Shown here piece by piece: positions 13,671-25,568 of a DNA stretch of 64,000 nt (the first letter of the stretch is position 1; each line of letters begins with the position of its first letter). The notes under the pieces were generated by a model. It was not told the origin of the DNA. It ran no database searches and saw only the letters and a list, made by a program, of their open reading frames with translations. The position numbers were made by a program, and so were the translations under genes. This stretch comes from Toxorhynchites rutilus septentrionalis (Eukaryota; Arthropoda; Insecta; Diptera; Culicidae), in assembly GCF_029784135.1 (NCBI RefSeq), contig NC_073746.1, positions 104,532,661 to 104,596,660 of the forward strand. The letters are read 5' to 3'.

Positions 13671-16600
13671 TTTAGATAGAGAGGTCGAAGATATCACTGT
13701 TTTTCAGTGGAATTGTCGTAGTCTTATCCCTAAATTGGATACATTCAAATTTTTAATTCATAACTTCAATTGTGATGTTTTTGCTCTGTCCGAAACTTGG
13801 CTTTCTTCGCGAGATGATATCTCTTTCCACGATTTTAATATTATACGCTTGGACCGCGATGACAGATACGGAGGGGTACTATTGGGGATCAATAAGTGCC
13901 ACTCATTTTTTCGAATTGACCTTCCACCTATTGGAGGGATCGAAGCTGTTGCTTGTCATGCAAACATCAGAGGTAAAGACCTCTGTATTGTCAGCTTGTA
14001 TTGGCCTCCGAGAGCTGCGGTTAGCCGCAAACAACTTGATGACATGTGCTCACTTCTTCCTGAGCCACGATTGATCTTGGGAGACTTCAACTCTCACGGA
14101 ACTGCCTGGGGGGAACAGTACGACGACAATCGTTCATTGTTGATATATGACCTTTGTAACAACTTCAATATGACCGTTTTGAACACTGGGGAAACAACAC
14201 GTGTGCCTAAACCTCCTGCTAACCCAAGTGCTCTTGACCTCTCGCTTTGCTCGAATTCACTATCGTTAGATTGCAAGTGGAATGTAATCCAGGACCCCAA
14301 CGGTAGTGATCACTTGCCAATCAAAATTTCCATCACCATTGGGTCGAATTCTTCAGAATCTATAAACATGGCATATGACCTCACAAGACACATTGACTGG
14401 AAAAAATATTCGGACGCGATTGCTCTAGCCATCAATTCCAGAGATGGTTTACCTCCATTGGAGGAGTATAACTTCCTTTCTCGTTTGATCTATGACAGCG
14501 CGGTTCGCGCTCAAACGAAACCCATCCCAGGTTCCACTATTCGTCGAAGGCCTCCCAATCCATGGTGGGATAGCATATGTTCCAAGCTTTATGTAGAAAA
14601 ATCGAATGCATTTAAAGCTTTTCGGAAACGTGGAACCCCTGAAAATTTTCAGACGTATTTGGACCTTGAAAATCAATTTAAAAACTTGATCAAAGGGAAA
14701 AAACGTGCTTATTGGCGAAATTTCGTGGGAGGTTTGTCACGAGAAACGTCAATGAAAAAATTATGGAAAGTGGCTCGAAACATGAGAAATCGCTCTTCAA
14801 CGAATGAAAGCGAAGAATATTCACATCGATGGATTTTTAATTTTGCACGGAAGGTTTGTCCTGATTCCGCTCCTGTGCAAAAAATTGTTCGAGATATACC
14901 ACAAGATAGGTGCGATCTTGATTCCGAGTTTTCGATGGTAGAATTCTCTCTTGCTCTCCTTTCATGTAACAATTCTGCTCCGGGATCGGATAGAATTAAG
15001 TTCAACTTGCTGAAAAATCTCCTTGATGTGGCGAAACATCGCTTGTTGAACTTATTCAATCGGTTTCTGGAGCATAATATTGTTCCAGATGATTGGAGAC
15101 AAGTACGAGTTATAGCTATTCAAAAACCCGGAAAACCCGCGTCCGACTTCAATTCGTACCGCCCAATAGCAATGCTGTCTTGTATACGGAAATTGTTGGA
15201 GAAAATGATCTTGTTTCGCCTTGATCGATGGGTTGAAACGAATGGCCTACTCTCAGATACACAATATGGGTTCCGCAGGGGCAAGGGGACGAATGATTGT
15301 CTTGCGTTGCTTTCTTCAAAAATTCAAATGGCTTACGCCGAAAAAAAACAAATGGCTTCAGTATTCTTGGACATAAAGGGGGCCTTTGATTCTGTTTCAA
15401 TAGAGGTTTTGTCAGACAAATTACACTCTCGGGGTCTGCCGCCTCTATTGAATAATATGTTATATAACTTGCTTTGTGAGAAACATTTGAACTTTTCTCA
15501 CGGAGATTCGGCAGTAAGTCGGGTCTCTTACATGGGCCTCCCCCAGGGCTCATGTTTAAGCCCCCTTTTGTACAACTTCTATGTAAGCGACATCGACAAT
15601 TGCCTTACACAAAATTGCAGCCTAAGACAACTTGCAGATGATGGAGTGGTGTCTGTCGTAGGATCAAACGAATCCGACCTGCAAGGACCCTTACAAGATA
15701 CTTTGAACAATTTTTCAACCTGGGCCATTGGGCTAGGGATCGAATTCTCCACGGAGAAAACAGAGATGGTGGTTTTTTCTAGGAAGCATAGACCAGCAAA
15801 ACCAAAGCTTCAACTTTTGGGTAAACCGATCACTCATGCTATGTCATTCAAGTATCTTGGGGTCTGGTTCGACTCCAAATGTACTTGGGGGGCCCATATT
15901 AGGTATCTGAGTAAAAAATGTCAACAAAGAATAAACTTTCTCCGTACAATTACCGGCACCTGGTGGGGAGCCCATCCCGAAGATCTTATTATGTTGTATC
16001 GAACAACTATTCTCTCAGTGATGGAGTATGGCAGTTTCTGTTTTCAATCAGCTGCCAAAACACACCTCATTAAACTCGAGCGAATTCAGTATCTTTGTCT
16101 CCGTATTGCGTTGGGATGCCCTCAACGCATACCATGAGTCTCGAGGTTTTGGCAGGCGTACTCCCACTAAAAGATCGCTTCAATTTATTATCTCTTCGGT
16201 TCCTCATCCGGTGTAAGGTTATGAATCCATTGGTGATCGGAAATTTTGAGCAATTGATCGAGCTAAATTTTCATTCTAGATTCATGAGTTCATATCATGA
16301 ATTCACCTCTATGCAAGTTGTTCCTTCTTCGTATATTCCCAACCGTGTTTGTTTTCCTGACTACATCAATTCCTCTGTACATTTCGATCTGTTCATGAAG
16401 GAGAAAATCCATGAAAATCCAGATTATCTTAGATTGGGGTTCGTTCCTACAATCTTCAATGCAAAGTATGGGCGTATCAATTGTGGTAATATATACTTTA
16501 CTGATGGGTCCTCTATGAATGAGTCCACAGGATTTGGAGTGTTCAACGTATTTTTTAGCACCTCACACAGTCTTCAGAATCCTTGCTCGGTATATATTGC

Positions 16601-17342
16601 TGAATTGGCAGCGATATACTGGGCGCTGGACAGCGTCGCCTCACGACCTGTTGAACACTATTACATTGTAACGGATAGTCTTAGCTCTGTCGAAGCTATC
16701 CGTTCAGTGAGGCCGGAAAAGCACTCGCCGTACTTCCTTGAGAGAATACGAGAAATTTTGAGTGCTTTATCCAGACGCTGTTATGTCATTACCTTTGTCT
16801 GGGTCCCTTCACATTGCTCAATTCCGGGTAATGAGAGGGCTGACTCATTGGCAAAGGTAGGTGCAATTGAAGGCGATATATATCAGCGTCAAATCGCCTT
16901 CAATGAATTTTATTCTTTAGTTCGCAAAAATACCATCGCTAACTGGCAACTCAAGTGGAATGAAGATGAATTGGGCCGATGGTTTCACTCGATTATCCCA
17001 AAGGTAAGCCTCAAACCGTGGTTCAAAAGTCTGGATTTGAGTCGGGACTTTATTCGCACCTTCTCCCGACTCATGTCCAATCACTGTTCGTTAGATGCAC
17101 TACTCTTCCGTTTCAATCTTGCCAGCAGCAATCTCTGCGTTTGTGGCCAAGGTTATCACGACATTGAGCACGTTGTTTGGTCGTGCGAGGTGTATCTGGT
17201 CGCCAGATCGAATTTAGAAAACTCCCTTCGGGCCCGAGGAAGACAGCCCAATGTGCCGGTGAGAGATGTGTTGGCTCGGTTAGACCTTGATTACATGTCC
17301 CATATATATGTTTTCCTTAAAGCTATAGATCTTCGTGTGTGA
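13663..17342 (+). pseudogene. LINE ORF2 polyprotein, broken by a 4-bp deletion
   Basis: Encodes an endonuclease-reverse transcriptase-RNase H polyprotein. The endonuclease domain is N-terminal (QWNCRS, SETWLSS, LGDFNSHGTAWG, SDHLPI). The RT follows (SYRPIAML, FLDIKGAFDS, GLPQGSCLSPLL, LADDGVV), and the RNase H domain is C-terminal (FTDGSS, AELAAIYWAL, TDSLSS, NERADSLAK). The reading frame stops at 16137 because copy 1 reads GGGATGCC where copy 2 reads GGGATGTATGCC near 16117. This is loss of one unit of a 4-nt repeat. The rest continues in another frame to 17342. Otherwise the sequence is open, so the copy is young but inactivated. Confidence 0.9.
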
Positions 17343-17697
17343 TTGTCCCTACATCCTTATACCCTCCTTTCCTTCCTTTGCGGGTAATTCGTCCCCTTGC
17401 TATAAATAGTAGAATAAGTTGAAATGTAAATAAACTATAGATATACGAATAGATTTAAGAATTGAGTGCTCATCAACATTGTTACAATTTCCTTATATCC
17501 CATCCTTCTCCTAAAAATATGTCACCCTTCTAAACTCGAGTACACCGCGAGTAATCGGTTTTCCACCTTACTAACCATAGATGTAAGAAAATTGTTTATA
17601 TATATATATATAGTTTTAAAAATATATTTAAGAATTCGGCTCCTTTAAACTTAAGTAACTGAGCCTGTAAAAATAAACGAATTAATAACAAAAAAAA
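17343..17697 (+). other. 3' UTR of LINE copy 1
   Basis: Non-coding 3' end matching 21525-21884 of copy 2. It includes a short (TA)n near 17600 and the terminal TGAGCCTGTAAAAATAAACG segment before the A-rich tail. Confidence 0.85.
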
Positions 17698-17710
17698 TAG
17701 TAGTGCTGTA
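17698..17710. repeat. 13-bp target-site duplication, right copy
   Basis: Exact repeat of 13104-13116. After it the mariner sequence resumes without loss. Confidence 0.93.
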
Positions 17711-17927
17711 AAATATGTCGGATTTTCTCTTTATTTTGCTCCATATTTGCGACACTATAACTCACTAACGACTTAACCAAACAAAACACTGTCAAGGACT
17801 ATATTATAGCGCGCAAAAATACCTTTCCAGCAAGCTATAGTATGACTCGATACAATGAATACAACTAGAACTACGCGCTTACAACGACACCTCGCGGAAA
17901 TACCGCAGGACTTTTTTGACAGCCTAA
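17711..17927 (-). mobile_element. Mariner 5' end with terminal inverted repeat
   Basis: Continuation of the mariner at 12727-13116 beyond the LINE. It matches 36763-37003: the first codons of the transposase (MEQNKEKI), a 5' leader, and the terminal sequence AGTCCTGCGGTATTT/TTAGGCTGTC, ending at 17927 next to TA. The other terminus is missing, so this copy is broken at 12727. Confidence 0.9.
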
Positions 17928-17929
17928 TA

Positions 17930-18090
17930 TATAGATAGATAGATAGAAGATAGATGAACAAAAAAAGTTAAAAACCGGATGATAAAAAAAATTAGATAGA
18001 AAACAAACAGTTACAAAAAGAGCCTACTTCATTTTGGTTCCAAAGAAAGAATAATTAAAGTAAAAATAGACTTTTTTTCATAATAATTGT
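17930..18090. other. Short spacer with GATA repeat
   Basis: A GATA tandem repeat adjoins the mariner end. Then comes text similar to 9630-9700 (CTACTTCATTTTGGTTCC...AATAATTAAAG). Confidence 0.5.
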
Positions 18091-18096
18091 TTCCTC

Positions 18097-18301
18097 ACTT
18101 GGCTTTCAGAACTTGCTGCATGCGTTTCGGCATGCTCTCCACCAGGTTGTTGATCCAGCTCTTCCGATGGGTACTCCGGGGCTTCCAAAGAGTTATTTTT
18201 TATTAGCAACACTAGTTTTGTCAACCCTGGAATCGAGAATCGCTAACAAATTCACGATGGGGTTGCCATCCGGGATTTGTGGAGGCCGTTCAAGGAAAAC
18301 T
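18097..18301 (-). pseudogene. Tc1-like transposase remnant (C-terminus)
   Basis: In two minus-strand frames this gives a degenerate Tc1 (DD34E) C-terminal end. The first block, PPQIPDGNPIVNLLAILDSR, is a decayed SPDLNPIENLW motif in which the catalytic Glu has become Val. After a frameshift comes NNLVESMPKRMQQVLKAK, the usual Tc1-family terminal helix. It is clearly inactive, and the upstream two-thirds is not present. Confidence 0.78.
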
Positions 18302-20330
18302 TTCTAAAATTAAAACCGCGTAATAATAATCCTCATTACACAAACTTCAAACACAATATTGCAACTTATCGCTCCCAACCTACTCTTCCTATAGCTTGCC
18401 GGCGTGGTTTAGGAACCGTGAACGGTTTTCTTGCACATTATAACCTTCCCATTTTCATTAGCCTAATGATTAAATTATCTTTGAACCCCAACTGTATTCG
18501 CTGTTTGAAATTTTAATTAAATTTCCGCTTACGCAGCTTCATTCCGGGGAAGTGAAATTTGCGTCGCGTTTGGGAGGCAATTGTTGTTGACCACGACCCG
18601 ACGAGGGAGCAAGGGGAGCGTGATTTCATATTCAGTTAATTATCCATTGCAAGCACTGCTGTGTCGTTGTTTATTTTTCTCGAACGAAGAGAACCTTAAA
18701 CTTGTTTTGATAATATACTCCCTGCTACGGATAATCGATTGAAGTTGAATGCGGTGACGAATTACAATTTTGTGTCACAATAATGTGATCGATTGTGGAG
18801 CAAGTTGTGAAAAATAAAAAAAAAGCAATTTAAATTTAAATTGATGTTCCGTTCGAATAATGAGCCGAGCAAAATCATCTTGCAATTGAGCTCATATTTT
18901 CAGTTACGAGATAAAAAATGGTTACGGAACTGGAAATAAATTACTTCCGGTCGGTTTGGATGTAAAAAAAATATGTTTGTGTTCCAACAGAATGGGATCA
19001 ACGGAAGTGCAATGTGGAACTGAACGGCATGACTAATTGCACGGAGCTCAATATTTCAAATGGAAATTGATCTCTTCTCTGAATTCCTGCAGGCAAGCTT
19101 CAGAGCACTGATTGGAATAAATATAAAGTGAACACTTTGTAGGCGCACCCCGTTCTCATCGATGATCCTAATAATCAGATTAGTTTCATAAATCAGACTC
19201 ACTCGGAATTGGATCCCGTTTTTAATCCAGCTTTGAAGGGGGAGAAGGAAACCATCTGTTCGGAGGCTAGAAATATGACTTCAGAGATGGTTGGAATCGA
19301 TGATGATTCATTTATTTCGTCAATCCTTTTCGCCACTATTCTTGGGTGCTTGGGCCCTTGGCAGAATTTCATTCGAACGGAGGCTGAAATTGATTGAGTG
19401 TATCGGAATGATACTCGATAAATTTTATTTTGATTTAATTTTTCAACTTTAGCCGTGAAAGACCACCTGAAAGATTGTTTTTCATGGGAAGGATATGCAA
19501 AATGCCATCTGGTTTGGCATAACGTAAAGGGCAAATGGGGCTGGTTTTGGGAGTGAATATAAGCTTGTGAAAAATGATGCGATAAATGGAACGCGAGTGA
19601 TTCGTTTTAGGCTATCGTCGCACAAAATCGACCCAATACTTTTAAGCGTTGTTCATTGAAAATGTCTTGTGGATCATTTATTAAAGGTTTCTGCGGGCAG
19701 CTTTGATAGCAATTAGTTTTTTGTATACAAATGAGCGGTAGACAAACCATCGCGTTAATTGTAGTTGATATAAAATTGCTCTTATTTAAAGGACACTCCA
19801 GCGTGTTTTTGAACGGATTCATTTAGCTTGGCCCGTTTGTGGTATTCTTCTAACTTTGTAAGTTTGTATGTAGCGCTGTCCCACATCAATATAAATTTGT
19901 AATTTTCCTGTTGACCGATTGAACTGAAATTTGGAAGACACCTTCATCTCTGCTTTCATTATAAAACTGCGTATTCTATGATCTTGAAAATCCAAAATGG
20001 CGACAGCTAGACAATGGCGGATTACACATTTTCTCAAAACCTCAATTAAAGGACTTGTTTAGTTGAACACGGTAGATCACCAAAAACTTAAATCCAAAAT
20101 AGCCACAGTCAAAAAATGATCAATTACCTTTTTCATGCAAATCAAATATCACATTCCTTTTGATTATTTGCTCTTAAATTCATCATCATAATAAACTAAA
20201 TTGTCATTATAACGCGTATTCAATAATATCAAAAATCCAACGTCGGTACAAAATGGCTTAATTTATATTCTCAAAAAAAAATCACGTCGGATTTAGTAGT
20301 CGGAAGCACATATACGAATGTCATGCCGAC
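18302..20330. other. Gene-free, mostly unique-looking sequence
   Basis: Frames at 19199-19534 (minus) and 19209-19397 (plus) overlap each other and have no motif I recognise. The stretch 18500-19150 is less repetitive than most of the window and could be host intergenic DNA. 19840-20040 resembles diverged repeat text. Confidence 0.3.
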
Positions 20331-21512
20331 TCGACTGACCATTAGCAGCAACATCTCAGATTGCAGTGCAATGTTGTGGGTGTAGAGACATTGCCCAATG
20401 GTCCAGGAGGTGCATTTAGTTCGACAGTTATTCTCTGGACAAAAACTGTCCTCGACAAAGTTGTTACACGTGATGAAGCGCTCATTTTTAGGTTATCGAA
20501 AATAGAGTGACCAAAATTGTCGATGAAATAAAAATATAACTTTTTTATCTTTCTCGATAGAGGTATACACAGTTCGACAATGTTGTAGCCCCAGTTATTT
20601 GAGACATCTTTGTAGAACAAAGTTTTTTTCTATCTCTTTCAAATTTCAAATTCTACATGCAAACTGTGTTCAAAAAACTTTTAGAGCTTATTAATACAAA
20701 CATTTTGCGATCCAGAACTTGTCGATATCTCAACTTCAGTCAAAGTTATTGATATTTCTTCCCGCTTTTTTTCTAAGTTGCATTAGAGTAAACCATGAAA
20801 AAAGTGGGTTTTTTGGCTTTAACATTTATATTTTTCAAATTCTTTCAAATTCCACATCAAAACTGTCTTCATAAGACTTTTAGAGCTTATCAAGACCAAC
20901 ATTTTGCGATGAGGAACTTGTCAATATTTCAATCATGCTCAAAGTTACTAATGGGTTTTCACCCAAAAACTCATTTCAATTTCAATTTACTCAAACACAA
21001 AAAATAACATAGTTTTGAAAAGCACATAGAATTTGATTATGTTTGCCCCAGAAAGAATGACAAAGAAATGAAGAGAGCCTATTTTTTAGGGAAGGAATAT
21101 CAATAACTTTGAGTGGAGTTCAGATATTGAAAAAAATGGGGTGCTATATCGGTTATTTCAAGAGATAAAATAAATAACTGGAGCTACAATATTGTCGAAC
21201 TATGTTTATCTCTACCTATAAAGGTAAGAAAGTTATACTTTTTGTTTCATCGAAAATGTTGGTTATACTATTTTTTATAACATAAAAATGAGCGCTCTAT
21301 CATATGTAACAACTTTGGCAAAGACAGTTTTTGTCTAGAGAAAAACTGTCAAGCTCTAAATGCTAATTTCCACTTAAATGCAACTGACGAATTTCATGCC
21401 AAATCGTCTTACGAGTTGGCAGCACCATCTCAGATAGTAGTAAAACGTTGTGGGCGTGAAGACATGGGTCATTTAAGAAACTTAGCATACTTGAAATATT
21501 CGAAAAACAATT
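20331..21512. repeat. Left part of palindromic AT-rich repeat block
   Basis: Contains GACTCGACTGACCATTAGCAG, CATCTCAGAT, AACGTTGTGGG and GTCATTTAAGAAACTTAGCATACTT, which recur in either orientation at 27684-30850 (for example near 30040-30230 and 30730-30830). LINE copy 2 interrupts the block at 21513-21524. There is no coding region. Confidence 0.6.
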
Positions 21513-21524
21513 AGACTACTTCTT
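21513..21524. repeat. 12-bp target-site duplication, left copy
   Basis: AGACTACTTCTT is repeated exactly at 27672-27683, bracketing LINE copy 2. Confidence 0.9.
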
Positions 21525-21884
21525 TTTTTTTTTTTTTTTTTTATAAATTCGTTTATTTTTACAGGCTCAGTTGCATAAGTTTAAAGGAGCCGAAATCTTA
21601 AATATATTTTTAAAACTATATATATGAACAATTTTCTTAAATCTATGGTTAGTAATGTGGGAAACCGATTACTCGCGGTGAACTCGAGATTAGAAGGGTG
21701 ACATATTTTTCTCAGGAAAAGGATGGGGTATAAGGAAATTATTACAATGTTGATAATCACACACACTCAATTCTTAAATCTATTCGTACATCTATTGTGA
21801 ATTTACATTTTATTCTCCTGTTTATAGCAAGCGGACCAATTACTCATAAAGGAAGAAATGGAGGGTATAAGGATATAAGGATAA

Positions 21885-24800
21885 TCACACACGAACATCG
21901 ATAGATTTAAGGAAAACATATATTTGGGACATGTAATCAAGGTCTAACCGAGCCAACACATCTCTCACCGGCACATTGGGCTGCCTTCCTCTAGCCCGAA
22001 GGGAGTTCTCTAAATTCGATCTGGCAACAAGATACACCTCACACGACCAAACAACGTGTTCGATGTCGTGGTAGCCTCGGCCACAAACGCAGATATTGCT
22101 GCCGGCCAGACTGAAACGAAAGAGTAGCGCGTCTAACGAACAGTGATTGGACATGAGTCGGGAGAAGATGCGAATAAAGTCCCGACTCAAGTCCAGACTT
22201 TTGAACCATGGTTTGAGGCTAACCTTAGGGATAATCGAGTGAAGCCACCGGCCCAATTCACCTTCGTTCCATTTGCGTTGCCAGTTAGCGATGGTATTTT
22301 TACGGACTAAAGAGTAAAATTCATTGAAGGCGATTTGACGCTGATAAATATCGCCTTCAATCGCACCTACCTTTGCTAATGAGTCAGCCCTCTCATTACC
22401 CGGAATTGAGCAATGAGAAGGGACCCACACAAAGGTAATGACATAACAGCGTCTGGATAAAGCACTCAAATTTTCTCGTATTCTCTCAAGGAAGTACGGC
22501 GAGTGCTTTTCCGGCCTCACTGAACGGATAGCTTCGACAGAGCTAAGACTATCCGTTACAATGTAATAGTGTTCAACAGGTCGTGAGGCGACGCTGTCCA
22601 GCGCCCAATAAATTGCTGCCAATTCAGCAATATACACTGAGCAAGGATTCTGAAGACTGTGTGAGGTGCTAAAAAATTCGTTGAACACTCCAAATCCTGT
22701 GGACTCGTTTATAGTGGACCCATCAGTAAAGTACATATTATCACAATTGATACCCCCATACTTTTCATCGAAGATCGTTGGAGCGATCCTCGATCGTTGG
22801 TAATCTGAATATCCATGGATATCTTGCTTCATGGACAGATCAAAATGCACAGAGGAATTGATGTAGTCAGGGAAACAAACACGGTTGGGAATATACGAAG
22901 AAGGATCAACCTGCATGGAGATGAATTCATGATATGAACTCATGAATCCGGAGTGAAAATTTAGCTCGATCAGCTGCTCAAAATTTCCGATCACCAATGG
23001 GTTCATGACCTTACACCGGATGAAGAACCGAAGAGATAATAAATTGAAGCGATCTTTTAGTGGGAGTAGGCCTGCCAAAACCTCGAGACTCATGGTATGC
23101 GTTGAGGGCATACATCCCAACGCGATACGGAGACAAAGATACTGAATTCGCTCGAGTTTAATGAGGTGTGTTTTGGCAACTGATTGAAAGCAGAAACTGC
23201 CATACTCCATCACTGAGAGAATAGTTGTTCGATACAACATTATAAGATCTTCGGGATGGGCTCCCCACCAGGTGCCGGTAATTGGACGGAGAAAGTTTAT
23301 TCTTTGTTGACATTTTTTACTCAGATACCTAATATGGGCCCCCCAAGTACATTTGGAGTCGAACCAGACCCCAAGATACTTGAATGACATAGCATGAGTG
23401 ATCGGTTTACCCAAAAGTTGAAGCTTTGGTTTTGCTGGTCTATGCTTCCTAGAAAAAACCACCATCTCTGTTTTCTCCGTGGAGAATTCGATCCCTAGCC
23501 CAATGGCCCAGGTTGAAAAATTGTTCAAAGTATCTTGTAAGGGTCCTTGCAGGTCGGATTCGTTTGATCCTACGACAGACACCACTCCATCATCTGCAAG
23601 TTGTCTTAGGCTGCAATTTTGTGTAAGGCAATTGTCGATGTCGCTTACATAGAAGTTGTACAAAAGGGGGCTTAAACATGAGCCCTGGGGGAGGCCCATG
23701 TAAGAGACCCGACTTACTGCCGAATCTCCGTGAGAAAAGTTCAAATGCTTCTCACAAAGCAAGTTATATAAAATATTATTCAATAGAGGCGGAAGACCCC
23801 GAGAGTGTAATTTGTCTGACAAAACCTCTATTGAAACAGAATCAAAGGCCCCCTTTATGTCCAAGAATACTGAAGCCATTTGTTTTTTTCCGGCGTAAGC
23901 CATTTGAATTTCTGAAGAAAGCAACGCAAGACAATCATTCGTCCCCTTGCCCCTGCGGAACCCATATTGTGTATCTGAGAGTAGGCCATTCGTTTCAACC
24001 CATCGATCAAGGCGAAACAAGATCATTTTCTCCAACAATTTCCGTATACAAGACAGCATTGCTATTGGGCGGTACGAATTGAAGTCGGACGCGGGTTTTC
24101 CGGGCTTTTGAATAGCTATAACTCGTACTTGTCTCCAATCATCTGGAACAATATTATTCTCCAGAAACCGATTGAATAAATTCAACAAGCGATGTTTCGC
24201 CACATCAGGGAGGTTTTTCAGCAAGTTGAACTTAATTCTATCCGATCCCGGAGCAGAATTGTTACATGAAAGGAGAGCAAGAGAGAATTCTACCATCGAA
24301 AACTCGGAATCAAGATCGCACCTATCTTGTGGTATATCTCGAAAAATTTTTTGCACAGGAGCGGAATCAGGACAAACCTTCCGTGCAAAATTAAAAATCC
24401 ATCGATGTGAATATTCTTCGCTTTCATTCGTTGAAGAGCGATTTCTCATGTTTCGAGCCACTTTCCATAATTTTTTCATTGACGTTTCTCGTGACAAACC
24501 TCCCACGAAATTTCGCCAATAAGCACGTTTTTTCCCTTTGATTAAGTTTTTAAATTGATCTTCAAGGGCTAAATACGTTTGAAAATTTTCAGGGGTTCCA
24601 CGTTTCCGAAAAGCTTTAAATGCATTCGATTTTTCTACATAAAGCTTGGAACATTGGCTATCCCACCATAGATTGGGAGGCCTTCGGGAAATGGTGGAAC
24701 CTGGGATGGGTTTCGTTTGAGCGCGAACCGCGCTGTCATAGATCAAACGAGAAAGGAAGTTATACTCCTCCAATGGAGGTAAACCATCTCTGGAATTGAT

Positions 24801-25568
24801 GGCTAGAGCAATCGCGTCCGCATATTTTTTCCAGTCAATGTGTCTTGTGAGGTCATATGCCATGTTTATAGATTCAGAAGAATTCGACCCAATGGTGATG
24901 GAAATTTTGATTGGCAAGTGATCACTACCGTTGGGGTCCTGGATTACATTCCACTTGCAATCTAACGATAGTGAATTCGAGCAAAGCGAGAGGTCAAGAG
25001 CACTTGGGTTAGCAGGAGGTTTAGGTACACGTGTTGTTTCCCCAGTGTTCAAAAGTGTCATATTGAAGCTGTTACAAAGATCATATATCAACAGTGAACG
25101 ATTGTCGTCGTACTGTTCCCCCCAGGCAGTTCCGTGAGAGTTGAAGTCTCCCAAGATCAATCGTGGCTCAGGAAGGAGTGAGCACATGTCAACAAGTTGC
25201 TTGCGGCTAACCGCAGCTCTCGGAGGCCAATACAAGCTGACAATACAGAGGTCTTTTCCTCTGATGTTTGCATGACAAGCAACAGCTTCAATCCCTCCAA
25301 TAGGTGGAAGGTCAATTCGAAAAAATGAGTGGCACTTATTGATCCCCAATAGCACCCCTCCGTATCTGTCATCACGGTCCAAGCGTATAATATTAAAATC
25401 GTGGAAAGAGAGATCATCTCGCGAAGAAAGCCAAGTTTCGGACAGAGCAAAAACATCACAATTGAACTTATGAATTAAAAATTTGAATGTATCCAATTTA
25501 GGGATAAGACTACGACAATTCCACTGTAAAACAGTGATATCTCCGACCTCTCTATTTGAATTAGACAT
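21885..25568 (-). CDS. LINE ORF2: endonuclease / reverse transcriptase / RNase H
   Basis: About 1227 residues from the ATG at 25568. The APE-type endonuclease comes first (QWNCRS, SETWLSS, LGDFNSHG, SDHLPI). The reverse transcriptase is central, with SYRPIAML, FLDIKGAFDSV, GLPQGSCLSPLL and the catalytic box LADD at about residues 657-660, where many LINEs have Y/FADD. An RNase H domain lies near residues 940-1070 (FTDGST with Asp at about 949, AELAAIYWAL, TDSLSS, ADSLAK). A C-terminal Cys/His stretch (CVCGRGYHDIEHVVWSC) follows, as in many LINEs. The product would nick target DNA and copy the LINE RNA in place. The ATG overlaps the ORF1 stop by 8 nt, suggesting termination-reinitiation. No internal stop. 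Confidence 0.95.
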   Translation of the reverse strand: MSNSNREVGDITVLQWNCRSLIPKLDTFKFLIHKFNCDVFALSETWLSSRDDLSFHDFNIIRLDRDDRYGGVLLGINKCHSFFRIDLPPIGGIEAVACHANIRGKDLCIVSLYWPPRAAVSRKQLVDMCSLLPEPRLILGDFNSHGTAWGEQYDDNRSLLIYDLCNSFNMTLLNTGETTRVPKPPANPSALDLSLCSNSLSLDCKWNVIQDPNGSDHLPIKISITIGSNSSESINMAYDLTRHIDWKKYADAIALAINSRDGLPPLEEYNFLSRLIYDSAVRAQTKPIPGSTISRRPPNLWWDSQCSKLYVEKSNAFKAFRKRGTPENFQTYLALEDQFKNLIKGKKRAYWRNFVGGLSRETSMKKLWKVARNMRNRSSTNESEEYSHRWIFNFARKVCPDSAPVQKIFRDIPQDRCDLDSEFSMVEFSLALLSCNNSAPGSDRIKFNLLKNLPDVAKHRLLNLFNRFLENNIVPDDWRQVRVIAIQKPGKPASDFNSYRPIAMLSCIRKLLEKMILFRLDRWVETNGLLSDTQYGFRRGKGTNDCLALLSSEIQMAYAGKKQMASVFLDIKGAFDSVSIEVLSDKLHSRGLPPLLNNILYNLLCEKHLNFSHGDSAVSRVSYMGLPQGSCLSPLLYNFYVSDIDNCLTQNCSLRQLADDGVVSVVGSNESDLQGPLQDTLNNFSTWAIGLGIEFSTEKTEMVVFSRKHRPAKPKLQLLGKPITHAMSFKYLGVWFDSKCTWGAHIRYLSKKCQQRINFLRPITGTWWGAHPEDLIMLYRTTILSVMEYGSFCFQSVAKTHLIKLERIQYLCLRIALGCMPSTHTMSLEVLAGLLPLKDRFNLLSLRFFIRCKVMNPLVIGNFEQLIELNFHSGFMSSYHEFISMQVDPSSYIPNRVCFPDYINSSVHFDLSMKQDIHGYSDYQRSRIAPTIFDEKYGGINCDNMYFTDGSTINESTGFGVFNEFFSTSHSLQNPCSVYIAELAAIYWALDSVASRPVEHYYIVTDSLSSVEAIRSVRPEKHSPYFLERIRENLSALSRRCYVITFVWVPSHCSIPGNERADSLAKVGAIEGDIYQRQIAFNEFYSLVRKNTIANWQRKWNEGELGRWLHSIIPKVSLKPWFKSLDLSRDFIRIFSRLMSNHCSLDALLFRFSLAGSNICVCGRGYHDIEHVVWSCEVYLVARSNLENSLRARGRQPNVPVRDVLARLDLDYMSQIYVFLKSIDVRV

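Larger units (their letters stand above)
13117..17697 (+). mobile_element. 5'-truncated RNase-H LINE (copy 1) inserted in mariner
   Basis: A 4.58-kb non-LTR retrotransposon, collinear with the 3' three-quarters of copy 2 (21525-27671) and highly similar to it. It starts inside ORF1 at GGAACGCTCG, so it is 5'-truncated. It ends in a short A-rich tail (AATAACAAAAAAAA) and is flanked by 13-bp target duplications, the signature of target-primed reverse transcription. Endonuclease, reverse transcriptase and RNase H domains place it in the I/Loa/Outcast-type group. The exact clade is not decided here. Confidence 0.93.

Noticed and set aside
19199..19534. 111-codon minus-strand frame
   Set aside because: No motif, overlaps an opposite-strand frame of similar length, and no promoter or splice context.
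23678..24522. Plus-strand frames of 116-134 codons
   Set aside because: Antisense shadows of LINE ORF2; the same frames occur opposite copy 1 at 14709-15553.
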